64,000 nucleotides of DNA from Tritrichomonas musculus. Its lineage: Eukaryota > Parabasalia > Tritrichomonadida > Tritrichomonadidae. The notes beneath the pieces are model-generated. The model saw nothing but the letters and a program-made list of their open reading frames with translations, had not been told where the DNA came from and made no database searches. The position numbers and the translations under genes were made by a program. Shown piece by piece: positions 18,852 through 29,144 of this stretch (position 1 is the first letter of the stretch; each line of letters begins with the position of its first letter). The stretch covers positions 2,232,001 through 2,296,000 of the forward strand of contig JAPFFF010000014.1 of NCBI GenBank assembly GCA_039105265.1. The letters run 5' to 3'.

Positions 18852-19826
18852 ATGTTTGTTTATCAAACTCCTGTATCTTCTTTAAATAGAATTTTATCAA
18901 ATGATGAAAGTGGAGATTTCAAAATTATCATTCAAATCAAATATTCAAAAGAAGAAAATGGTGCCACAATTCAAAAACAAAAACAAATCATATTCAAAAC
19001 AACAGTTAATAATGCACGTATCATATCAAAAGTAATCAATGATAAATATCAAAAAGATCAAAATATCAAAGAATATGTTTTCAATGTGTCAAAATTGGAA
19101 GAAATTAAAATTGAAGATATCATTGAGATTGTTTCAACATTGATCAAAGAAAGAGGAAATCAAAACATTCAAATAAATCAACGAGATAAAAGAAACATTT
19201 ATGATCGAATAATGACAATTCTTGACAACGAAGAAGAAACGGTTGTTGAATATAATATCATCGAATGTCATTATTCAGAAGACAACAAATTTTCAGGAAT
19301 CATAACTTATCTCCTCAATAAAAATGATGGAAACGATGAAGACTTGAAACTGACAGGAGGAGGAGGAAAAAGTGGTTATGGTTACAATGATGTTTCAAAT
19401 TTACTATTATTAAGCGTTTATGATTTCGATAAAGGATATATGAATACCGTTTACGATAGAAGATATGCATTCATTGAATATGACTTTGGAGAAAGAAAAA
19501 TCGATATGACATCTTACACTATCAGAGCATTAGGAAGATCCCAATATCAAGGTCAACCAAAAACATGGAAGTTCATGGGATCGAATGATCACGAAAAATG
19601 GGAAATGATCGACCTTAGAGAGAATGAAGACGAATTAAACAAAGGCAATTTTGTTGGTCATTTCGAATGTGTAAGAAAAGGTAAATTCTACAGATACATC
19701 AAATATATTCAATGGGACAACTGGTATGCATATAACCTTTATGGCCGTTACAAGTGTTACAGGTATTTCATCGCAATCTCGGCCATCGAATTCTTTGGAT
19801 CAATCTCATTCTCATGTGAAGTGTGA
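18852..19826 (+). CDS. F5/8C (discoidin)-domain protein, unit 2
   Basis: 324 aa, paralogue of the gene at 5951 with the same helical N-terminal half and C-terminal discoidin core. It has KEENGA near residue 35, NLYGRY near residue 294 and a C-terminus SISFSCEV. The protein matches that of unit 3. TCACT lies 12 nt before the ATG. Being embedded in a tandem amplification, its dose may be the point of the array, or it may be a passenger. Confidence 0.85.
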   Translation: MFVYQTPVSSLNRILSNDESGDFKIIIQIKYSKEENGATIQKQKQIIFKTTVNNARIISKVINDKYQKDQNIKEYVFNVSKLEEIKIEDIIEIVSTLIKERGNQNIQINQRDKRNIYDRIMTILDNEEETVVEYNIIECHYSEDNKFSGIITYLLNKNDGNDEDLKLTGGGGKSGYGYNDVSNLLLLSVYDFDKGYMNTVYDRRYAFIEYDFGERKIDMTSYTIRALGRSQYQGQPKTWKFMGSNDHEKWEMIDLRENEDELNKGNFVGHFECVRKGKFYRYIKYIQWDNWYAYNLYGRYKCYRYFIAISAIEFFGSISFSCEV

Positions 19827-19954
19827 AATGTGAAGTATAAATAAACAAGCGGTAGAAAAAATTTTAATATATTTAGTGCACGCTTTTTTATGTTATTTTT
19901 TTGTGATTCTTCTTTATATTCAGATGAATTTTTTGCTAGTTAAAATTACATATA

Positions 19955-19980
19955 CATTTTGGCTTGGTCAAGCCAAAATG
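19955..19980. terminator. Perfect hairpin between convergent genes (unit 2)
   Basis: Same 12-bp-arm palindrome as in unit 1, at the same place between the convergent genes. Confidence 0.5.
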
Positions 19981-20189
19981 CTGAGATTATGTTGAGATAA
20001 TGATGATGATTATCAAAATGTATATCTGTTATATTGATTGATTGTTGTAAAACTAATGTTTTCAAAAAGTTCATTATGCCTCTTTAAAAAGTTTATTACG
20101 TTGTAAAAAAAAAAATAATGAAATGAAAAATAATGATCTTGAAATAAAAGAATAAATAAAATAAATAAAAATAACATAATATTTATTAA

Positions 20190-21206
20190 TTATATTTGGG
20201 ATCCTCCCCATTCTAAAACAAAGAAACCGTCCCTGTTCTCAATTTTGAATTCGTCAATATTTTGGATTGGCACAGATACTTCTTCTTCAAGTAATTTGAA
20301 TGTAACGAAGATTCGTTTAACACAATCTGGTTTTGGCTCAATCTTTAAAGGAGCTCGTTCTTCATATTCTTCTCCTTGGAATTTGATTAAAACATATTTG
20401 CTATGTTCCATTTTTGGACACCAATAAGTAATGAAGTCGTTCGCTTCTTTTTCTTTAAATCCAAGGTACTCAAGCTTTTCTTCAAAGAATTCATAACTTT
20501 CTTTACCTTCGATGACAAAGCCTTCTTCCATACAGAAATCTTTATTGAAAAAACATTCCCAAAAGAGGTAATAATGCTTCCTCTCATTGTAAAAAAGTTC
20601 GCCATTTCTGTTAGCTTTGACAAGCCAAGTATTGTTTTCGTTATCTTGAATTACTGGATATCTGGATGTAATTTCACCTTCTTCTTTATCCATGCTGACT
20701 TTTACACTAACTTCGAAGTCGTCTTTCTCAGGATAAAGATAGATGACTGGTTTGTCTCCTCTCAATCGAAGAACTAAATGAATTAAAGAATCTTCTGAAA
20801 TTGAATATTCACTCAATTTGTTTCCATCTTCAAGTTGTCTTCCTGCGAAAATTAAACGTTGTTGATCTGGAGGAGTTCCATCAATATCACATATTTCGTT
20901 TTTGAGGTCCTCGATGTAGCTATCTGGATTGATGCTAACTGCGAATTGTCTGCCTGTCAAAGTTTTAATCAAAATTCGAATTGAAGAGAGAGGGATGTTT
21001 AATCGCAGTACTGTATCTTCTTGTATTGAATAATATTGAAGAGTATTGTCATTGTGGAGACATTGACCTTTATAAGTTAATTGTTGTTCTCTAAAAGGAA
21101 TTCCTTTTATTTCTTCAATTTTTGCTTTCAAATAAAGAATCCTGTCAGTTTGCTCCACATTTAGAATTATATGCCTTTGTGAATCTAGAATAATGAACAC
21201 TTGCAT
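20190..21206 (-). CDS. Double-ubiquitin fusion to bacterial-type IYLYPE domain, unit 2
   Basis: 338 aa. An in-frame extension of 12 residues upstream is just read-through of a T-rich leader; MQVFIILDS is the start shared with the other units. It differs from unit 1 at residue 79 (SIRILIK against SIRVLIK). Domain layout as in unit 1: two ubiquitin-like domains, the second ending LRLRGD, then the KPVIYLYPE domain. Confidence 0.85.
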   Translation of the reverse strand: MQVFIILDSQRHIILNVEQTDRILYLKAKIEEIKGIPFREQQLTYKGQCLHNDNTLQYYSIQEDTVLRLNIPLSSIRILIKTLTGRQFAVSINPDSYIEDLKNEICDIDGTPPDQQRLIFAGRQLEDGNKLSEYSISEDSLIHLVLRLRGDKPVIYLYPEKDDFEVSVKVSMDKEEGEITSRYPVIQDNENNTWLVKANRNGELFYNERKHYYLFWECFFNKDFCMEEGFVIEGKESYEFFEEKLEYLGFKEKEANDFITYWCPKMEHSKYVLIKFQGEEYEERAPLKIEPKPDCVKRIFVTFKLLEEEVSVPIQNIDEFKIENRDGFFVLEWGGSQI

Positions 21207-21807
21207 ACTTAATAATAATAAAAAAAAAAAAAATGATGTCATTTTATTTCTTTAAAATTTCAATACTTTAAAAATTTTGAAATATTGAAAATTTTTAAAA
21301 TTTTGACATTTTTTGTGAATAATTGGTCAAATTTATTGAATATGGAAAAAATTTTTCACAAATTGGTCAAAAATTTGGTTTTAAATTTCCATCTATATAT
21401 TTTGGTATTTCTTCATATATATGAAAATAAAACAATATTTTCTCATATTTTTTTTATAAAGAAATCAAAAACTTTATGATTTGAATAATATAATAAAAGA
21501 TAAATTTTGAAGTAAGCAACCACATCATGCAGACTTAAATAATTTATTATTTTACAACTTGATTTTATGATTTTACAGTCATTAATAATGCATCACATAA
21601 GCAAATTTGACAATTGGATTCCCATGCACGAGTTGCAGACTCATTTCAGATCTAACGTCTCATTATGTCAGACAAAAGCGCCAAACAGATCCAACAATCA
21701 ACACACTCACAATTACTACTGAAGAACTAGGTGACTTCAATCACGTTCTCGATCTTGTGACATTCACTACTCACTCAATTCAATAAAACAATTTTTTTTT
21801 TTTCTCA

Positions 21808-22110
21808 GAAGTCATTGAAAAACTTTGTAACGGCTCAATCAAGAAATTGGAATAGGAGCTGCACAGTGCAATTCAAATAACTATCATCAGTCAAAACTAG
21901 TGGACTTGTTTTGATTTTAAAGACAAACTGATAATTCCAAAAAATAACCAAATTAAGTCACTTAACTCTGACTCTTCGAGTTATCATCCAAGGTCGTGGA
22001 TCATTGAATTATTGAAAGAAAACGATCAGTGAGAAAATATTGCAACAGAAAACGGTTGTTCCCTTCTCAATGGACAATGAATCACACACATATTCACTGT
22101 CAAAAATTTC
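21808..22110 (+). pseudogene. Decayed F5/8C-domain gene fragment, unit 2
   Basis: Same relic as in unit 1, with the same in-frame stops, so decay preceded the amplification. The rest of 21207-22541 shows no gene; it is AT-rich spacer with a repeated ATTGTAATTAAAAAGGATTA segment. Confidence 0.7.
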
Positions 22111-22541
22111 ATTGTAATTAAAAAGGATTAAATAAAGATTTGATTTGCTTGAATAATTGATAGTGAAATGTTGTTTAAATTTAATGATATATAGAAAAGT
22201 ATTTAAAATTGTTTTTCTTAAAAAATCATTGTAATTAAAAAGGATTAAATAAAATTTGATTCAAATAAAAGTAAGCAAACAGCATATTAACAAAGAATGA
22301 GAAATAAGAATAGTCATTAAGAATCGAAAGCGTGTAGATTTAAAAAAAAAAAAAAATCAATTTTCTGAAAGTGCTTTTATCTTTTTAAAAGAAAATGCAA
22401 TTTTGAATGTTCAATATAATAATCTTATTATATTATGAAATAGATATGTTGATTATATTTGTGGTGTTTTCATGGATATCGATAAAAAGATCGTCAAGGT
22501 AAATGAATTGATCATGAAATAAAAAAAAAAAATCAAAAAAT

Positions 22542-22615
22542 CTCTTCCCGTGTGGATCGAACACACGACTTCCAGATTAACAGTCTGACACTCTAACCAA
22601 CTGAGTTAGGGAAGA
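22542..22615 (-). tRNA. tRNA-Asn (GUU), unit 3, uninterrupted locus
   Basis: Identical to the other copies, but with no element next to it. The 3' flank (ATTTTTTGATTTTTT on the minus strand) is the native one and matches the flank left beyond E1 at 9616. This copy gives the empty-site sequence from which the target duplication is deduced. Confidence 0.97.
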
Positions 22616-23317
22616 AGTCTATTAACATTTTACTTCTTTTTTTAATCTATATCTAATGTTTTCATTAAATATGAAAATTGATAAAAAAGTAGAATCTTAA
22701 TTTTCAATCAAGAAATTAATGTGCATTCAAAATTAGATAATCAATCATTATTAAAATGTTATTGATATTCAATTCATGATGTTCTCAGAGAATGACATCA
22801 AACAAAATATCAAATATTAATTCAAAAAACGAGCAAGATGAAGATAGGATTCCAAAAGCAGAAATAAATACAAATAAGAAATCATTTTCACTTTTACAAT
22901 TTGATTCAAGTAATTAAATAAAATCAACACTTGAATTTGAACAAAATTTTAAGCATTGGATTTGAATCAGATAAAATATTTGAATGATAAAAATAGAAAG
23001 TAATTGTATTTTTTTTCATGATTCAGAAAACATTTTTTGTTGGTATAAATATTTTGTATATTATTCATCTCATAAATGAGTTCTTGTGATGGATGAAAAA
23101 AAAACAGTCACTCAGAATTTTGAATAAAAATTTTTCCAAAAATGTAAATAATTCAAAAATAAAAGATTTGGAAAAAAAAAGAATAAATTTTAATTCAATT
23201 TTTCAGATTAAAATTTTTATTTTGATAAGCTATTTATGATTTTTGAATGTTTATCTCTCAATTTTATATTTTTGATTTATTCAATATTAAGAATAATATT
23301 TCATATCACTTTATTAT
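22616..23317. other. AT-rich spacer, unit 3
   Basis: Near-identical to 18150-18851 in unit 2. No ORF or RNA gene recognised; TCATA and TCACT lie just before the next ATG. Confidence 0.6.
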
Positions 23318-24292
23318 ATGTTTGTTTATCAAACTCCTGTATCTTCTTTAAATAGAATTTTATCAAATGATGAAAGTGGAGATTTCAAAATTATCATTCA
23401 AATCAAATATTCAAAAGAAGAAAATGGTGCCACAATTCAAAAACAAAAACAAATCATATTCAAAACAACAGTTAATAATGCACGTATCATATCAAAAGTA
23501 ATCAATGATAAATATCAAAAAGATCAAAATATCAAAGAATATGTTTTCAATGTGTCAAAATTGGAAGAAATTAAAATTGAAGATATCATTGAGATTGTTT
23601 CAACATTGATCAAAGAAAGAGGAAATCAAAACATTCAAATAAATCAACGAGATAAAAGAAACATTTATGATCGAATAATGACAATTCTTGACAACGAAGA
23701 AGAAACGGTTGTTGAATATAATATCATCGAATGTCATTATTCAGAAGACAACAAATTTTCAGGAATCATAACTTATCTCCTCAATAAAAATGATGGAAAC
23801 GATGAAGACTTGAAACTGACAGGAGGAGGAGGAAAAAGTGGTTATGGTTACAATGATGTTTCAAATTTATTATTATTGAGTGTTTATGATTTCGATAAAG
23901 GATATATGAATACCGTTTACGATAGAAGATATGCATTCATTGAATATGACTTTGGAGAAAGAAAAATCGATATGACATCTTACACTATCAGAGCATTAGG
24001 AAGATCCCAATATCAAGGTCAACCAAAAACATGGAAGTTCATGGGATCGAATGATCACGAAAAATGGGAAATGATCGACCTTAGAGAGAATGAAGACGAA
24101 TTAAACAAAGGCAATTTTGTTGGTCATTTCGAATGTGTAAGAAAAGGTAAATTCTACAGATACATCAAATATATTCAATGGGACAACTGGTATGCATATA
24201 ACCTTTATGGCCGTTACAAGTGTTACAGGTATTTCATCGCAATCTCGGCCATCGAATTCTTTGGATCAATCTCATTCTCATGTGAAGTGTGA
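23318..24292 (+). CDS. F5/8C (discoidin)-domain protein, unit 3
   Basis: 324 aa, same protein as unit 2; the DNA differs mainly at silent sites (for example the LLLLS codons near 23870). A TCACT initiator-like motif ends 8 nt before the ATG. Convergent with the ubiquitin-fusion gene. Confidence 0.85.
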   Translation: MFVYQTPVSSLNRILSNDESGDFKIIIQIKYSKEENGATIQKQKQIIFKTTVNNARIISKVINDKYQKDQNIKEYVFNVSKLEEIKIEDIIEIVSTLIKERGNQNIQINQRDKRNIYDRIMTILDNEEETVVEYNIIECHYSEDNKFSGIITYLLNKNDGNDEDLKLTGGGGKSGYGYNDVSNLLLLSVYDFDKGYMNTVYDRRYAFIEYDFGERKIDMTSYTIRALGRSQYQGQPKTWKFMGSNDHEKWEMIDLRENEDELNKGNFVGHFECVRKGKFYRYIKYIQWDNWYAYNLYGRYKCYRYFIAISAIEFFGSISFSCEV

Positions 24293-24420
24293 AATGTGAA
24301 GTATAAATAAACAAGCGGTAGAAAAAATTTTAATATATTTAGTGCACGCTTTTTTAGGTTATTTTTTTGTGATTCTTCTTTATATTCAGATGAATTTTTT
24401 GCTAGTTAAAATTACATATA

Positions 24421-24446
24421 CATTTTGGCTTGGTCAAGCCAAAATG
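24421..24446. terminator. Perfect hairpin between convergent genes (unit 3)
   Basis: Same 12-bp-arm palindrome as in the other units. Confidence 0.5.
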
Positions 24447-24657
24447 CTGAGATTATGTTGAGATAATGATGATGATTATCAAAATGTATATCTGTTATAT
24501 TGATTGATTGTTGTAAAACTAATGTTTTCAAAAAGTTCATTATGCCTCTTTAAAAAGTTTATTATGTTGTAAAAAAAAAAAACTAATGAAATGAAAAATA
24601 ATGATCTTGAAATAAAAGAATAAATAAAATAAATAAAAATAACATAATATTTATTAA

Positions 24658-25674
24658 TTATATTTGGGATCCTCCCCATTCTAAAACAAAGAAACCGTCC
24701 CTGTTCTCAATTTTGAATTCGTCAATATTTTGGATTGGCACAGATACTTCTTCTTCGAGTAATTTGAATGTAACGAAGATTCGTTTAACACAATCTGGTT
24801 TTGGTTCAATCTTTAAAGGAGCTCGTTCTTCATATTCTTCTCCTTGGAATTTGATTAAAACATATTTGCTATGTTCCATTTTTGGACACCAATAAGTAAT
24901 GAAGTCGTTCGCTTCTTTTTCTTTAAATCCAAGGTACTCAAGCTTTTCTTCAAAGAATTCATAACTTTCTTTACCTTCGATGACAAAGCCTTCTTCCATA
25001 CAGAAATCTTTATTGAAAAAACATTCCCAAAAGAGGTAATAATGCTTCCTCTCATTGTAAAAAAGTTCGCCATTTCTGTTAGCTTTGACAAGCCAAGTAT
25101 TGTTTTCGTTATCTTGAATTACTGGATATCTGGATGTAATTTCACCTTCTTCTTTGTCCATGCTGACTTTTACACTAACTTCGAAGTCGTCTTTCTCAGG
25201 ATAAAGATAGATGACTGGTTTGTCTCCTCTCAATCGAAGAACTAAATGAATTAAAGAATCTTCTGAAATTGAATATTCACTCAATTTGTTTCCATCTTCA
25301 AGTTGTCTTCCTGCGAAAATTAAACGTTGTTGATCTGGAGGAGTTCCATCAATATCACATATTTCGTTTTTGAGGTCCTCGATGTAGCTATCTGGATTGA
25401 TGCTAACTGCGAATTGTCTGCCTGTCAAAGTTTTAATCAAAATTCGAATTGAAGAGAGAGGGATGTTTAATCGCAGTACTGTATCTTCTTGTATTGAATA
25501 ATATTGAAGAGTATTGTCATTGTGGAGACATTGACCTTTATAAGTTAATTGTTGTTCTCTAAAAGGAATTCCTTTTATTTCTTCAATTTTTGCTTTCAAA
25601 TAAAGAATCCTGTCAGTTTGCTCCACATTTAGAATTATATGCCTTTGTGAATCTAGAATAATGAACACTTGCAT
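24658..25674 (-). CDS. Double-ubiquitin fusion to bacterial-type IYLYPE domain, unit 3
   Basis: 338 aa, identical in protein sequence to unit 2, with a few silent DNA differences. Unit 4 lacks this gene because the array is cut before it. Confidence 0.85.
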   Translation of the reverse strand: MQVFIILDSQRHIILNVEQTDRILYLKAKIEEIKGIPFREQQLTYKGQCLHNDNTLQYYSIQEDTVLRLNIPLSSIRILIKTLTGRQFAVSINPDSYIEDLKNEICDIDGTPPDQQRLIFAGRQLEDGNKLSEYSISEDSLIHLVLRLRGDKPVIYLYPEKDDFEVSVKVSMDKEEGEITSRYPVIQDNENNTWLVKANRNGELFYNERKHYYLFWECFFNKDFCMEEGFVIEGKESYEFFEEKLEYLGFKEKEANDFITYWCPKMEHSKYVLIKFQGEEYEERAPLKIEPKPDCVKRIFVTFKLLEEEVSVPIQNIDEFKIENRDGFFVLEWGGSQI

Positions 25675-26274
25675 ACTTAATAATAATAAAAAAAAAAAAA
25701 TGATGTCATTTTATTTCTTTAAAATTTCAATACTTTAAAAATTTTGAAATATTGAAAATTTTTAAAATTTTGACATTTTTTGTGAATAATTGGTCAAATT
25801 TATTGAATATGGAAAAAATTTTTCACAAATTGGTCAAAAATTTGGTTTTAAATTTCCATCTATATATTTTGGTATTTCTTCATATATATGAAAATAAAAC
25901 AATATTTTCTCATATTTTTTTTATAAAGAAATCAAAAACTTTATGATTTGAATAATATAATAAAAGATAAATTTTGAAGTAAGCAACCACATCATGCAGA
26001 CTTAAATAATTTATTATTTTACAACTTGATTTTATGATTTTACAGTCATTAATAATGCATCACATAAGCAAATTTGACAATTGGATTCCCATGCACGAGT
26101 TGCAGACTCATTTCAGATCTAACGTCTCATTATGTCAGACAAAAGCGCCAAACAGATCCAACAATCAACACACTCACAATTACTACTGAAGAACTAGGTG
26201 ACTTCAATCACGTTCTCGATCTTGTGACATTCACTACTCACTCAATTCAATAAAACAATTTTTTTTTTTTCTCA

Positions 26275-26577
26275 GAAGTCATTGAAAAACTTTGTAACGG
26301 CTCAATCAAGAAATTGGAATAGGAGCTGCACAGTGCAATTCAAATAACTATCATCAGTCAAAACTAGTGGACTTGTTTTGATTTTAAAGACAAACTGATA
26401 ATTCCAAAAAATAACCAAATTAAGTCACTTAACTCTGACTCTTCGAGTTATCATCCAAGGTCGTGGATCATTGAATTATTGAAAGAAAACGATCAGTGAG
26501 AAAATATTGCAACAGAAAACGGTTGTTCCCTTCTCAATGGACAATGAATCACACACATATTCACTGTCAAAAATTTC
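26275..26577 (+). pseudogene. Decayed F5/8C-domain gene fragment, unit 3
   Basis: Same relic with the same stops as in units 1 and 2, within the gene-free spacer 25675-27008. Confidence 0.7.
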
Positions 26578-27008
26578 ATTGTAATTAAAAAGGATTAAAT
26601 AAAGATTTGATTTGCTTGAATAATTGATAGTGAAATGTTGTTTAAATTTAATGATATATAGAAAAGTATTTAAAATTGTTTTTCTTAAAAAATCATTGTA
26701 ATTAAAAAGGATTAAATAAAATTTGATTCAAATAAAAGTAAGCAAACAGCATATTAACAAAGAATGAGAAATAAGAATAGTCATTAAGAATCGAAAGCGT
26801 GTAGATTTAAAAAAAAAAAAAAATCAATTTTCTGAAAGTGCTTTTATCTTTTTAAAAGAAAATGCAATTTTGAATGTTCAATATAATAATCTTATTATAT
26901 TATGAAATAGATATGTCGATTATATTTGTGGTGTTTTCATGGATATCGATAAAAAGATCGTCAAGGTAAATGAATTGATCATGAAATAAAAAAAAAAAAT
27001 CAAAAAAT

Positions 27009-27082
27009 CTCTTCCCGTGTGGATCGAACACACGACTTCCAGATTAACAGTCTGACACTCTAACCAACTGAGTTAGGGAAGA
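27009..27082 (-). tRNA. tRNA-Asn (GUU), unit 4
   Basis: Fourth identical copy, with native flank and no inserted element. Confidence 0.97.
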
Positions 27083-27769
27083 AGTCTATTAACATTTTAC
27101 TTCTTTTTTTAATCTATATCTAATGTTTTCATTAAATATGAAAATTGATAAAAAAGTAGAATCTTAATTTTCAATCAAGAAATTAATGTGCATTCAAAAT
27201 TAGATAATCAATCATTATTAAAATGTTATTGATATTCAATTCATGATGTTCTCAGAGAATGACATCAAACAAAATATCAAATATTAATTCAAAAAACGAG
27301 CAAGATGAAGATAGGATTCCAAAAGCCGAAATAAATACAAATAAGAAATCATTTTCACTTTTACAATTTGATTCAAGTAATTAAATAAAATCAACACTTG
27401 AATTTGAACAAAATTTTAAGCATTGGATTTGAATCAGATAAAATATTTGAATGATAAAAATAGAAAGTAATTGTATTTTTTTTCATGATTCAGAAAACAT
27501 TTTTTTTTTTTTGGTATAAATATTTTGTATATTATTCATCACATAAATGAGTTCTTGTGATGGATGAAAAAAAAAAAACAGTCACTCAGAATTTTGAATA
27601 AAAATTTTTCCAAAAATGTAAATAATTCAAAAATAAAAGATTTGGAAAAAAATTGAATATTTAAATTTTTATTTTGATAAGAAATTTATGGTTTTTGAAT
27701 GTTTATCTCTCATTTTAATATTTTTGATTTATTCAATATTAAGAATAATATTTCATATCACTTTATTAT
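27083..27769. other. AT-rich spacer, unit 4
   Basis: Homologous to the other spacers but with expanded T and A runs near 27500 and 27570 and a short deletion near 27660. No gene seen. Confidence 0.6.
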
Positions 27770-28744
27770 ATGTTTGTTTATCAAACTCCTGTATCTTCTT
27801 TAAATAGAATTTTATCAAATGATGAAAGTGGAGATTTCAAAATTATCATTCAAATCAAATATTCAAAAGAAGAAAATGGTGCCACAATTCAAAAACAAAA
27901 ACAAATCATATTCAAAACAACAGTTAATAATGCACGTATCATATCAAAAGTAATCAATGATAAATATCAAAAAGATCAAAATATCAAAGAATATGTTTTC
28001 AATGTGTCAAAATTGGAAGAAATTAAAATTGAAGATATCATTGAGATTGTTTCAACATTGATCAAAGAAAGAGGAAATCAAAACATTCAAATAAATCAAC
28101 GAGATAAAAGAAACATTTATGATCGAATAATGACAATTCTTGACAACGAAGAAGAAACGGTTGTTGAATATAATATCATCGAATGTCATTATTCAGAAGA
28201 TAACAAATTTTCAGGAATCATAACTTATCTCCTCAATAAAAATGATGGAAACGATGAAGACTTGAAACTGACAGGAGGAGGAGGAAAAAGTGGTTATGGT
28301 TACAATGATGTTTCAAATTTATTATTATTGAGTGTTTATGATTTCGATAAAGGATATATGAATACCGTTTACGATAGAAGATATGCATTCATTGAATATG
28401 ACTTTGGAGAAAGAAAAATCGATATGACATCTTACACTATCAGAGCATTAGGAAGATCCCAATATCAAGGTCAACCAAAAACATGGAAGTTCATGGGATC
28501 GAATGATCACGAAAAATGGGAAATGATCGACCTTAGAGAGAATGAAGACGAATTAAACAAAGGCAATTTTGTTGGTCATTTCGAATGTGTAAGAAAAGGT
28601 AAATTCTACAGATACATCAAATATATTCAATGGGACAACTGGTATGCATATAACCTTTATGGCCGTTACAAGTGTTACAGGTATTTCATCGCAATCTCGG
28701 CCATCGAATTCTTTGGATCAATCTCATTCCCATGTGAAGTGTGA
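27770..28744 (+). CDS. F5/8C (discoidin)-domain protein, unit 4
   Basis: 324 aa, like units 2 and 3 except for the C-terminus SISFPCEV, which it shares with unit 1. The mix of unit-1 and unit-2/3 states suggests gene conversion between units. There is no ubiquitin-fusion partner downstream, since the unit ends near 29017. Confidence 0.85.
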   Translation: MFVYQTPVSSLNRILSNDESGDFKIIIQIKYSKEENGATIQKQKQIIFKTTVNNARIISKVINDKYQKDQNIKEYVFNVSKLEEIKIEDIIEIVSTLIKERGNQNIQINQRDKRNIYDRIMTILDNEEETVVEYNIIECHYSEDNKFSGIITYLLNKNDGNDEDLKLTGGGGKSGYGYNDVSNLLLLSVYDFDKGYMNTVYDRRYAFIEYDFGERKIDMTSYTIRALGRSQYQGQPKTWKFMGSNDHEKWEMIDLRENEDELNKGNFVGHFECVRKGKFYRYIKYIQWDNWYAYNLYGRYKCYRYFIAISAIEFFGSISFPCEV

Positions 28745-28872
28745 AATGTGAAGTATAAATAAACAAGCGGTAGAAAAAAATTTAATATATTTAGTGCACG
28801 CTTTTTTATGTTATTTTTTTGTGATTCTTCTTTATATTCAGATGAATTTTATACTAGTTAAAATTACATATA

Positions 28873-28898
28873 CATTTTGGCTTGGTCAAGCCAAAATG
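28873..28898. terminator. Perfect hairpin, truncated unit 4
   Basis: Same palindrome as in the other units, kept although the convergent gene is missing. The remaining stretch to 29144 holds the array end and unique AT-rich sequence. Confidence 0.45.
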
Positions 28899-29144
28899 CT
28901 GAGATTATAATGAGAATAATGATGATTATCAAAAAGTATATCTGTTATATTGATTGATTGTTGTAAAAATAATGTTTTTAAAAAGTTCATTATGCCTCTT
29001 TAAAAAGTTTATTACGTGGTAGAGCGAACATCGAACAGTTGTACCAATATTGAAGACCAAATATTTATTTAATTTCATTTTATTATCATAATTACGCACA
29101 AAATAATCATTTTATGTATCAGACCAAATATTAATTCAATTTTT

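Larger units (their letters stand above)
18076..29017. repeat. Tandem array of the 4.46-kb tRNA-Asn/F5-8C/diubiquitin unit (units 2-4)
   Basis: tRNA-Asn genes start the repeats at 18076, 22542 and 27009, giving periods of 4466 and 4467 bp. Units 2 and 3 are almost identical. Unit 4 stops near 29017, in the spacer after the hairpin, where homology to the other units ends abruptly and unique sequence begins. Unit 1 (5191-9616) is separated by E1 and E2. Together with the left elements, positions 1-9616 and about 9617-22541 form a 12.9-kb higher-order repeat. Confidence 0.93.

Noticed and set aside
21207-21242. 12-residue N-terminal extension of the unit-2 ubiquitin fusion
   Set aside because: It is a translated A/T run ([11 protein letters not shown]), absent from units 1 and 3, which start at MQVF.
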